Assembly (NCBI RefSeq): GCF_019649055.1
Contig: NW_026570363.1
Span: forward strand, 186,001 to 250,000
Direction: 5' to 3'
Origin: Paramacrobiotus metropolitanus
Lineage: Eukaryota; Tardigrada; Eutardigrada; Parachela; Macrobiotidae
Length of the DNA stretch: 64,000 nucleotides
Part shown: in pieces, positions 46,917 through 55,607 of the stretch
Numbering within the stretch: position 1 is the first letter of the stretch
How the letters are laid out: each line of letters opens with the position of its first letter
Translations under genes and position numbers: made by a program
Notes under the pieces: generated by a model
Told to the model about the DNA's origin: nothing
Seen by the model: the letters and a program-made list of their open reading frames with translations, nothing else
Database searches by the model: none

Positions 46917-49002
46917 CGACCTCTGTGGTCGGTGCCGACAAGTCGGTGTTCTTGACCGTCTTTTTCTTCCGAGCTGGCTTTGTCGCCTGTTTCGGTCCCT
47001 CCGTTAGTTGGTTGGCTGGCTGGACCGGCGTTTCCGACCTGTCTTCCGACTCTTTCGGTTTCTCCGTGGTCGGTTGAGCTTTGCTCTCAACTTCGTCTGA
47101 GGTCGGTGCTGGTTCAGCGGCTATCACATCCTGCTTCTGAAGTTCTTTCAGTGCTGGTGTCTCGAAGTCGGTCGGAGGTTTCTTCCGAGGTCGACCTCGT
47201 TTCTTCTTTATCGTCGGCTCGGTTTTATCCGCATCGTTAGTCGGATCTGAAAGTTTTTTGACGGTTTCTTCCGGTTTCTTCTTCGGCTTCCGAGTAGCTT
47301 TCCCTTTTGTCGGGTCGGCTACCGGGCCAGTTGACCGAGTTGCTGGTCGACTTGTCTCGACTCGGCAATGTTTTACTCGGTCGACGGCTACCGTATCTTC
47401 ACGTCCGTCTTCGCATCGGAGGAGTAAGTTGTTTGGGCCAACATAGTTGATGACCGTCCAAACTCCATCATAACGTTCCTTCCGAGTTGGATCCTTGGTC
47501 GGAAATTCCACCGTAACCTTATCCCTCGGTTTGAAGGTCGGACTCGACTTCTTCTTGTTGTAGTGCTCGGCATTTCGTTCGAATGCTTCATCAATGTTGA
47601 TGCGGGCAATCTCGTGCGAGCGCTGAAGTCGTTCTTTTATCCGTCGGATATAGTGTTCCTTATCCGTAAAGGTTTCCGGTGTATTCGTTCCGGCCACTAC
47701 GTCCTGTGGCATGGTCATTTCTCGACCATACAACATGTAGAACGGTGAGAACTTAGTCGCGGCATGGACGGCTCGGTTCATTCCGCAGACGTAATCCAAG
47801 GCTCTGTGCCATCGGTGTCCGTCTTTCACGTCGCAGAACTTCCTTATTCCGTCCCATATCGTTTGCATTTGCCGTTCGACTTGTCCTTGTCCTTCCGGAT
47901 GGTGGGCGGTTCCTAGGGTATGTTGGATGCCGAAGATCCGTGCGACCTTAGCGAATGTTTTCGCTGTAAAGTGGGTCCCTCTGTCCGAGTGGATGAAGGT
48001 CGGCATTCCATACTTCAATAGGACATCTTTGACGAAAAACCTTTCGAATTCTCTCGCGGTATTCGTTTTCGTTGCCCGGGCTACGGTGAACTTCGTCAGC
48101 TGGTCGGTTACCACTGCGATATATTGGTATCCCTTCGTCTTCGTCCGAGGAAGGGGACCTTCAAATTCCGCATAGATGCGATACCAAGCTTCGCCGACTT
48201 CCGTCTTTTGGAGTTTACCCGGTGGTGGACATCGTTGCTTGTTCGCCGTGATGCACTGTCGGCATTTCTCGATGTAGGCAATGGCGTCGCTATTCATTCT
48301 TATCCAGAAGTAGCGCAGCTTCAATGCCTCGATCGTCTTTTCCCTGCCGAAGTGGTTTCCGGTTTTTCCGTCGTGGAGCGATCGAATGATTTGATTGCGC
48401 ATGAAGAGTGGTACGACGAAGCAACGTTCCAACTTTGTGTTGATCGTCTTCAGTCTGTACAGTACTCCTTGCGCCATCTGGTAGTGTTCCAGATGCTTCG
48501 ACTTGTGGTCAAGTTTCTCTGGATTCTCCAGTTCGTCAATGATTTTGCGTAGCTGTGGGTCTCGCAGCTGCGCTTTCCGAAGTTCCAAGTTCGGTTCGGG
48601 TGGAGGTGGGAGTGTCTTTTCGACTTCCAACTCGTCATCCTCCGCCGTATTGACGGTCCGAATGGTCGGCTCCGGTGTCTCCGGTGCTGGTATGTTGATG
48701 ACTCGGACCTCTGTGATACTCAAGTGATCCCAGTCGGTTATGACGTTGCACCCAGGGAGAACCGGTGGAAGGGGGATTTTCGGTGGTTCCTTTATATCCT
48801 TCTTCCTTTTCTTCGAGGCGTTCGCCTTTAGACGTCTAAGAGTCCGTATTGTGCAGACCTTAATTTCGTCCTTGAAGTCCTCGAAGTTGGGGACTTGATC
48901 CAACTCTTCGTGTGGATCTTTGTCTTCACTGCGTTCCAGTGGCCATCTCGACAGGGCATCTGCATTGTCGCAGAAGACGCGGATACCGCCATAACGCGGC
49001 AC
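46717..49002 (-). CDS. Integrase (Ty3/Gypsy type) with GPY/F-like module and AT-hook tail
   Basis: The ORF opens with the RNase H-integrase boundary motif NADALSRWP, so its true upstream part is the displaced RT-RNase H. A zinc-binding domain follows (LHDGKTGNHFG ... CRQCITANKQRC). The core has FIHSDRGTHFT with the second Asp and GQGQVERQMQ with the Glu. At the first catalytic position the sequence reads AEFEGPLP where the family has DF.GPLP, so Asp is replaced by Glu. A GPY/F-like module (RYDGVWTVINYVGPNNLLLRC) comes next. The tail has KKKRGRPRKK, a classical AT-hook, instead of a chromodomain, and is rich in Lys, Pro and Thr. It would insert cDNA, with the AT-hook possibly steering target choice. 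The Glu substitution makes activity doubtful. Confidence 0.82.
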   Translation of the reverse strand: MPRYGGIRVFCDNADALSRWPLERSEDKDPHEELDQVPNFEDFKDEIKVCTIRTLRRLKANASKKRKKDIKEPPKIPLPPVLPGCNVITDWDHLSITEVRVINIPAPETPEPTIRTVNTAEDDELEVEKTLPPPPEPNLELRKAQLRDPQLRKIIDELENPEKLDHKSKHLEHYQMAQGVLYRLKTINTKLERCFVVPLFMRNQIIRSLHDGKTGNHFGREKTIEALKLRYFWIRMNSDAIAYIEKCRQCITANKQRCPPPGKLQKTEVGEAWYRIYAEFEGPLPRTKTKGYQYIAVVTDQLTKFTVARATKTNTAREFERFFVKDVLLKYGMPTFIHSDRGTHFTAKTFAKVARIFGIQHTLGTAHHPEGQGQVERQMQTIWDGIRKFCDVKDGHRWHRALDYVCGMNRAVHAATKFSPFYMLYGREMTMPQDVVAGTNTPETFTDKEHYIRRIKERLQRSHEIARINIDEAFERNAEHYNKKKSSPTFKPRDKVTVEFPTKDPTRKERYDGVWTVINYVGPNNLLLRCEDGREDTVAVDRVKHCRVETSRPATRSTGPVADPTKGKATRKPKKKPEETVKKLSDPTNDADKTEPTIKKKRGRPRKKPPTDFETPALKELQKQDVIAAEPAPTSDEVESKAQPTTEKPKESEDRSETPVQPANQLTEGPKQATKPARKKKTVKNTDLSAPTTEVVVADSAVQPTKPKRKYTKRTDYNSRTDQLGINNDDRSSLPDTANGARDGEHACNDLHGAHNGAGNG
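48960..48972 (+). repeat. Left boundary repeat of the inverted RT block
   Basis: CTGCATTGTCGCA. Its inverted partner is at 52,157-52,169 (CTGCATTTTGGCA on the minus strand), 11 of 13 identical. Integrase sequence lies to the left and linker/RT sequence to the right. The repeat is in the same codon phase in the protease frame and the RT frame. Confidence 0.7.
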
Positions 49003-52000
49003 CTCCCTAATCGGCTACCACCACTCATGGAACGCACTACGACCTACGTGAAGTTTGAGAGTAGCCCACCAAAGCCTCCGGAGAACATAATCCTAGAGGA
49101 AACCGATAAATCCTATCGGTGTGCTATCTGTCAAGACAATATTGACGAGGTAGTACGAGCAATAAAAGCTCATCATGACCTAACTTGGTCGGACGACAGA
49201 CCGTCGTCACCGTCTCCTCCGCAACAGGAACGGAAGGTAGACCGCTTTCGGAACCCACAACCGGCGAGTATCCGATGGCTGAGCAACGCAGACTTACAGC
49301 CAACCGACCTTGAGAATCAGGACGGAACGAGTCGACTAACCCAACCGACGGAACAAGTCGACCAACTCGAACCGACCACAAAGGTCGGATTCGACAACAC
49401 ACCAGAAGCCGACCTCGAGAACAGGTCGGAAATTGAATTCGAGCATTACCGATCGGACGACTCGGACATACAAAGTACGAGTGACTCGGCGGACACAGAC
49501 TCCGATAACCGACCTTCGGAAGAATCCGAGGAAGAAGACAACGAAGAATTCGATCTGTCAGTCCGACACTGTAAGACGAATAAACCGAGCATAAACGACT
49601 CGGATGATTCGTCATCGGAGGACGAAGAACCGACCTACGATGTCCGGCTAACAACAGTATTGCGGTCTATAGTTCACACAGAATTCATAGACGAGCCACC
49701 GGAACAAACCGAACAGAATAAAACGGTCGACTCCGAACAACAGGAGGAACTCGACCAACTTAAGACTTTGTGGGGATTCGGAGGAGGTAAACCGGAAGAA
49801 GACGATTTCCGACCTCCGACCATCGTCGTCCAGCAGTTGTCAACGGAACAACCGACCTTGGCTAACTTGACCGACCAACAGAAGTCGGAGCATTTCAACA
49901 CATGGAAGGCACGAGTCGCCAAAGTCCAGACGATTGACGAGCTGAACCTGGACAACAAATGCCCAGAAGTTCATCACTTAAAGCTGGATCCTCATGTAGA
50001 GACGAAAGCGTTAGACCGACAAGTTGTCTTTAACAGCGAACGAGTCTCTCTCCCACCATGGTCAACATGTTCAATCAAGGTACGGACCGCCAATCCAATG
50101 GACCCGAGAAGACAAATTTACTTCTCTACCCTACAACGGGTAATCCGACCTATTCGGCCAATTGAGGCCAAGATCGACATCCGACCTCAAAACGACACGG
50201 CCTGGATAAACATCCAGAATTCGACTCACCAAACGAAGGTGCTGAAGAAAGGCGTACGACTCGGCCATATGCAATACGCCGATGTCTATGAACCGGAAAT
50301 CAACAACGAATTCGTCGAATGGGAACTTCCACACAGAGTGGCGAAGACATGGCCCCACACACGGGAAGTGAAGCCAAAACCCCAATTCGAAGTTTTTGAG
50401 GCAACAGGAGTTCGATCCCAACGGAAGGTCAAACTCATCCCTCGAGCCGTAACCATGGTAGAAGTCGTCCTGAACGTATCGGTATCCACGGACCAGAAAC
50501 TGATGTACCTAGGAGACTCCGACCCCAAACGAGATGGAGTGGAATTCATAGACGGCGTAACCAAGCATGACGGTAAACGATTCACCGTCATGGTGGCAAA
50601 CCACACTCACCGGGAAGTCACCTTACGCAAAGGTGCACCGATGGGTCGAGCTGAAGCATTTACGATGATGACGGACGACCAGAAAGTCGAAGAAGCACAA
50701 GTCAACACGGCTGAGGTAGAAAAGGAAGACGCCGAATCCCAGGAGGAGCGACGGAGAATCATCGACTCCATGAACTTCGGAAAAAACTTAACCGACGAGC
50801 AGCTAGCCAAACTAAAAGCAGTTGCATGGGATTCCCGGACCGTATTCCCGACCTCGAAGAAACCTTATGGAGACGTCAAAGAGGTAACACATACCATTGA
50901 TGTCCAAGGTGCACAGCCGATTAAGATGAACCCCACCAGGACAAGCTGGAAGGGACGTGAGTTCATCCAAAAACACGTGCAGGAGATGCTCGACCAAGGA
51001 GTCATCGAACCGTCATCGGCTGCATGAAGCTTCCCCGTCATCTTAGCCGCAAAACGAAACGGAGACGGCACGGTAGGAACACGCTTCTGCATCAACTATA
51101 TCAAGTTGAATGCCGTTACAAAGAAAAACAACTACCCACTACCGAACCCGGACGAGCTACTGGACCGATGTGCCGGAATGGAATATTACGGCAAGGTAGA
51201 CTGTCAGTCCGGTTTGTAGCAAATTCCTATGGACGAACAATCCAAAGACTACACGATTTTCGTGACACCCGAAGGCATGTGGCGATTCAACCGAATGCCG
51301 TTTGGAGTCTGCAACGGACCAGCAACTTTCCAAATGCATATGGATAAAATCACAGCATCAGCTCGGAAGAAGGGTGTGTTCGCCTACATCGACGACATCA
51401 TCTTCTTCGGTAAAACTTTCGAAGACTTCCTTGAGGCTTTCCGAGCGACTCTCGAATGCCTCCGCGATGCTGGATTTACGGTCAAACCCTCCAAATGTGA
51501 GATCGGAACGGACAGACTGCTGTTCCTCGGACACGTGCTTAGCAAGGACGGAGTCCAGACCGATGACGAGAAAGTGGCCTGTATCGCAGAACAAAGCTGC
51601 CCGAGAACTGAACGGCAACTCAGGTCGTTCCTCGGACTGGCCAACTATTATCGTAAGTTCATCCGAGGATACGCTCAAAAGACGTCGAAAATGTACGAGC
51701 TCCTACGGAAGGACAAAAATATTAAGCTCGATTGGACGGAAGCCCACACGGCCGAGTTCAACGATATCAAGAAGGCGCTAACAGAAGCACCCGTACTGGC
51801 GAAGTTTGACCCGACTAAAAAGACCGTCATCGAATGTGACGCAAGCGGAGCCGGACTCGGCGCGGTGATCTCACAAGACGATCATCCAATTGCCTACGCC
51901 AGTCGAGTCCTACGCGGACCGGAACTCAACTATGGAGTTACCGAATGGGAATGCTTGGCCGTGGTATGGGCCGTGCAGAAATTTAAGCACTTCATCGACC

Positions 52001-52156
52001 ACGGACCATTCACCGTACGAACGGATCACCGAGCACTGCAAAACCTGCTCCGATGCGAGCCGAACCGACCCGGCATCAACCCTCGACTAACGAGATGGGC
52101 ACTGGCTTTACAAGGACGAGACATAACCATCGAGTATAAGCCAGTCGCCGTACCGT

Positions 52157-52169
52157 TGCCAAAATGCAG
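52157..52169 (-). repeat. Right boundary repeat of the inverted RT block
   Basis: The inverted, 11-of-13 match to 48,960-48,972. RNase H coding ends at its left and the protease ORF enters from its right on the other strand. The pair marks the breakpoints of a simple inversion by microhomology. Confidence 0.7.
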
Positions 52170-53086
52170 TTGTTGACGATTCTCCGTGCAACCTTACTCG
52201 CTGCATATAGGCGAAGAGTTGTGAGCCTAATTCCTGGAAGGGCATTTCCAGCGGGGGTGGTATGGGAACTGGGAAGTCCGTATTCCACGTACTGTCGGTG
52301 GATAGGGATGCGTTCGTCTTCCCATTCCCATTCTTCGTCCTCTATGTCGTTTGCGAGGGCGATTACCGGTTCGCACGTTCGTTGTGCTTCCAGTATCTGA
52401 TCGGGAGTTACCGCTCCGTTCTGGTGCAGAGTGGTCGCCATTTCCGACGTCCGTTGGTCGAGAAAGTGCCGAACTCCCGAGAACCAAGTTCGGTACTTTT
52501 GTCGTACTCGTTCTAGGTTCCGGGCATCCGCGTCAGCGGGTGCCTCTGGTATCGGGATAGACTTTAGTACAGTCTTCGCCGTTCGTAATGTTCCTCTGCT
52601 TTTCCGTTCTTCGTACGCTTCGATGGCGTTGTGCAGCTTAAGTTCCTCGAGCAGAGTCCGGTTGTTGTCCCGGCAGTCACGGCAAATGTTGCGCGAAGGT
52701 TCCGTCAGCGGGCCCAGCTGATTTACCCTCACTTCACTTGGTAACTTGCCCGATGCCTCTGGTATCGGGATAGACTGCACTACCGTCGTTCCTCCAGGTT
52801 GTTCCGGGGTTGGAATCGGTGTTAAGACGGAGGTGAACTTCGAATGCAGGTAGTCGCATCCAAGTAGCACTGGAATGTCCGCTTCGGTCGGCTGGACGTG
52901 GAATGTATGGTGGCTTGTAAAGCCCTGCATTGTTACAGGTGCTGTACAGCAGTGAGACACCATAAAGGCGACTTGTCCGCCTACACCGAGTATTTTGGTG
53001 TAATGTCCGAGGGGTTGTATCGTTAAACCATTCCTCTCGCAGAACCGTTGTTCGATGAGCGAAGTCTCCGCTCCGGTATCCAACAT
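52170..53086 (-). CDS. Aspartic protease (pol) and linker; open frame runs on to 52,076 into the inverted block
   Basis: The first ATG is followed at once by LDTGAETSLI, the retropepsin active-site motif, so the domain must begin further upstream. The frame is in fact open back to a TAG at 53,126-53,128, directly after the 148-aa ORF. A second hallmark is a VLLGCDYL stretch (flap and helix region). The following 200 residues are a linker with CRDCRDNNR, a possible zinc site, and an acidic stretch DIEDEEWEWEDE. The last 30 codons (after about 52,170) read antisense to RNase H and are not native. It would process gag-pol. Confidence 0.8.
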
Positions 53087-53125
53087 CGCCAGTGTGGGCG
53101 TGGATCCGACTTGGATTTCATGTGT

Positions 53126-53572
53126 CTAAGCTCGAACCGTCTTCGGTTTCTTATGTATTCCTTTCTCGAAGGTTACTTCCCGCACCGTTGGTTTGATGGG
53201 GATTAACGACACTGGTCCGTGGTCGGTCTGCTGTTGAGTTGAACCTTGTGTAGGTTCGACTCCGACTTCAACCACTTCTTGTACCGCAGGTCGGTTAGCT
53301 GCTCCGTCCTCCGATATTTCGGCGGTTCCGAACCGTTGTGCCTGTGCCAGTATCCGTTCCTCCATTGAGGCATCTGTTGGCCTCAATTTCGACCACATAT
53401 AGTCGAGGTTGAGGAATGTTCGGGAACTACGTACTGTTCGTACTACTGGCTCATTCTGCTGGGAGAGGTCCGCTTCCTGCTGCAGCCAGTGGGCGGGTAC
53501 CTGTGCCTCCAGTGGGAATGTGTCCCATATTTCGACTACTTCCGGTTCTTCGGTGAGGTCGATGGCTGCCAT
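53126..53572 (-). CDS. Small ORF upstream of protease, same frame, separated by an amber codon
   Basis: 148 codons, starting 10 nt after the preceding stop. The product is acidic, Gln-rich and probably unstructured. It ends ..KKPKTVRA, then TAG, and the protease frame continues without a shift. Either readthrough of TAG links it to pol, as in gammaretroviruses, or one substitution (CAG to TAG) created the stop. The base after TAG is A. Confidence 0.6.
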   Translation of the reverse strand: MAAIDLTEEPEVVEIWDTFPLEAQVPAHWLQQEADLSQQNEPVVRTVRSSRTFLNLDYMWSKLRPTDASMEERILAQAQRFGTAEISEDGAANRPAVQEVVEVGVEPTQGSTQQQTDHGPVSLIPIKPTVREVTFEKGIHKKPKTVRA

Positions 53573-53581
53573 TGTTGCAGC

Positions 53582-54436
53582 TTATCTATCCGTTGTACGG
53601 ACGGATGATACATTGGGGAAGTTTCTGTTGCCCCGGTGCGTGGATCGGCGTCCCGGTCCTCCACGTCTTGGGCCTCGACTGGGCTGCTCGGTTGAGTTTA
53701 TCCTCACCGGCAATTCGGTCCAACTTCTAAGGCCGGGCCGTACCGCGTCACTTTGTGTGACGGACGGCGCAGTCGCATTGTTTGCGCTGCTTAGGTCGGG
53801 CGTTTCTCGCGTTCCGACCTCCGACGTTCCAGCACCAAGTCGAGGTGCTGGGTCGGTTGCCTCGAGTGCCTGTTGCATCCCGGGCCAAGCTTCGACGGTG
53901 CCATTGTTGGCGTACACGCCGAGCTGATCGGCTAACTTCCGAGCCGTCTCCGCCTCCTTTGTGGGGGCCGATATCGCTTTTGCGAAATCCTCCTCGGAGC
54001 TGTTTTCGTTTAGTCCGGGTAGTTGGAGGATGGTGGCTATTTGGTGATGGCCTTCCTCCATCGTTGTAGGAAAGTTCGATTCGTTCCATATCTTCGATGT
54101 TCCAGCGCCATGTCGGTGCGCTGGGTCGGTTCGGCCGGGCATTTCTTGCGTTCCGGTCCGGAGCTCGATTTCACGGTTGTTGATGAAAATTCCGAGTTCG
54201 GCTGCCTTAGTTCGGGCGGCCATCGCCTCCTTTGTGGGGGCTGACAGTGCCGTGAGGAAATCCTCCTCCGTGCAACTGGTCCAGTCCAGTCCTAATGTGT
54301 TTAGGACTGTTGCTATCCGTTTTTGTAACGGATTAAAGTTCGGCTTGTTTCGTGAGGTAAGCGGCTGGTTAGTCGGGTTATCCTTGTCCGGTGGTTCGGT
54401 CGGATGTTGGAGGTCGAATGAGTCACCGGAGCTCAT
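53582..54436 (-). CDS. Gag-like ORF with two tandem ~100-aa repeats
   Basis: The ATG overlaps the upstream stop as ATGA. Two repeats are clear: IATVLNTLGLD..S.TEEDF..ALSAPTKEA..A...A.(E/Q)LG(I/V) and IATILQLPGLNENSSEEDFAKAISAPTKEA, each followed by RxGAGTS (HRHGAGTS and PRLGAGTS). Both repeats end with a Gly/Pro-rich joint. The C-terminus is Arg-rich (RGPRRGGPGRRSTHRG) and likely binds RNA. It may be a second capsid or nucleocapsid component. The family is unknown to me. Confidence 0.62.
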   Translation of the reverse strand: MSSGDSFDLQHPTEPPDKDNPTNQPLTSRNKPNFNPLQKRIATVLNTLGLDWTSCTEEDFLTALSAPTKEAMAARTKAAELGIFINNREIELRTGTQEMPGRTDPAHRHGAGTSKIWNESNFPTTMEEGHHQIATILQLPGLNENSSEEDFAKAISAPTKEAETARKLADQLGVYANNGTVEAWPGMQQALEATDPAPRLGAGTSEVGTRETPDLSSANNATAPSVTQSDAVRPGLRSWTELPVRINSTEQPSRGPRRGGPGRRSTHRGNRNFPNVSSVRTTDR

Positions 54437-55578
54437 CGACCTTGGGCGTTTCCCGGGGAGTTACTCCTAGCCGGCCCATTGTTGGGTGGCGTCGAAGTCA
54501 ACGACTGGCGGGGCGGTAAAGGTTCTCTATAACCCGGGGACCCTTGTTGGTTCCCGTCGCTGTTCCTGCGGTTTCCGCCATTCCCTTGGCCGGGCGACCG
54601 GTTTCCGTTGCCGGAGCCGCCCGAGCCACCAGCCTGTTGCTGGCAAAGGCGTGGCGGTGGCAGGATGTCCTTCCAGAATGGATTCACCGAGCCAACCGGG
54701 CCTTGAGTCGAGTATCGGCGGTACCAATCGTCGTACCACCGCAGGTTCGGGTTGTTATCCGAGCCATATATGCAGCGCGACTCGTCATGATTATTAAACA
54801 TGCAGTGCCTGCACCTGAAAGTCTTGTCCTTCGTCCACTGGAAGAAGGCTGCCTCCATTTTGTCAACGTATGTTGACGCTTGCCACGTCGCGTACGAGGT
54901 GCTTATATATGCACCGGCCGACGTCGTTGTCGCCACGTTCGACGTTGGCACTCGTGGTGCCGCGGTCGACGTATTATGTTCCGGTTCCGGAGCAGTCGGT
55001 ACTGCTGGTGGTTGTGGGATTGTTCCCACACTCGGGTCGGTTGTTACGACTCCGACGAAGTAGGAGGTGTTGCTCTCCTTCTTCGCCATTTCCTGGGTTG
55101 GGTCGATTCCCCACAGGATGTCACTGATTGTTCGTGACGGCTGTTGATCCTGTGCCATGGACGTTCGGTATGAGGGAGGTTTAGCCCGGCTTCGTTCCGG
55201 GTATGAGGGAGGTTCTAGGTGCTTTTTCTCCTCTCTTAGGCACCGTTTTTCGGTGTCCATTTCGTCCATTTGCCGCATCATCTCCGTGAGATTGCGGGCG
55301 GCTTGTTCGCCAAATTCATACAGCTCGACTTCGCGAGCCTCCAGGTAAACGATGCGGCTGTGTTGCGCCTCGTTCACCTTTTGAGCTTCGTTCAAGCTGT
55401 ATTCCAGCTGAGCTCGGAGCTTCTGTTCCTCCTTGAGGACTTTGTTCAGTCCGTGAACCTGGTCGGCTAGTTGAGCGTTTGCTTCCACCAGGTCGGCATC
55501 GGCTGTCCTTTGGTTAGGGTTAACCGAGTTGTGGAAGTTGATGAATTGCTGTCCCATTCTGGTCAAGAGGAGCTCCAT
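54433..55578 (-). CDS. Gag-like ORF: coiled coil and CCHC zinc knuckle, 381 aa
   Basis: The N-terminal 120 residues form a strong coiled coil (LVEANAQLADQVHGLNKVLK, LEYSLNEAQKVNEAQHSRI). The middle is rich in Pro, Ser and Thr. CRHCMFNNHDESRC fits C-x2-C-x4-H-x4-C, the retroviral nucleocapsid knuckle. The C-terminus is a Gly/Asn/Arg-rich RNA-binding-type tail (GGSGGSGNGNRSPGQGNGG). The coiled coil continues that of the upstream ORF across a -1 frame change near 55,640, so the two were probably one gag protein. It ends ATGA onto the next ORF. Confidence 0.75.
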   Translation of the reverse strand: MELLLTRMGQQFINFHNSVNPNQRTADADLVEANAQLADQVHGLNKVLKEEQKLRAQLEYSLNEAQKVNEAQHSRIVYLEAREVELYEFGEQAARNLTEMMRQMDEMDTEKRCLREEKKHLEPPSYPERSRAKPPSYRTSMAQDQQPSRTISDILWGIDPTQEMAKKESNTSYFVGVVTTDPSVGTIPQPPAVPTAPEPEHNTSTAAPRVPTSNVATTTSAGAYISTSYATWQASTYVDKMEAAFFQWTKDKTFRCRHCMFNNHDESRCIYGSDNNPNLRWYDDWYRRYSTQGPVGSVNPFWKDILPPPRLCQQQAGGSGGSGNGNRSPGQGNGGNRRNSDGNQQGSPGYREPLPPRQSLTSTPPNNGPARSNSPGNAQGR

Positions 55579-55607
55579 TTCCGACTCGAGTTCGTCGGTT
55601 CGTTGCG

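Larger units (their letters stand above)
48895..52176 (+). pseudogene. Inverted pol segment: acidic linker, reverse transcriptase and RNase H, with two in-frame stops
   Basis: One + strand frame spans the block. It starts with a small Cys motif (CAICQD), an acidic disordered stretch, and the beta-rich linker that usually precedes RT in this group. RT motifs follow (FNRMPFGVCNGPATFQ, FAYIDDIIFFG, KPSKCEIG, LRSFLGLANYYRKF). RNase H comes next, with the catalytic Asp in VIECDASGAGLG, the Glu in TEWECLAVVWA and the Asp in TVRTDHRAL. TGA at 51,025 and TAG at 51,217 each replace a position that is normally Trp, and each is one G-to-A step from TGG. The frame is off by one near 52,140-52,156, at the RNase H end. 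Relative to gag, protease and integrase the block is inverted, so it cannot form a polyprotein in this copy. The real segment is about 48,973-52,156. Confidence 0.85.

Noticed and set aside
38930-49000. Many + strand frames of 60-150 codons, often Ser/Arg/Val-rich
   Set aside because: They are antisense to the long sense ORFs and reflect the GTCGG-rich composition. Only the RT block has true + coding.
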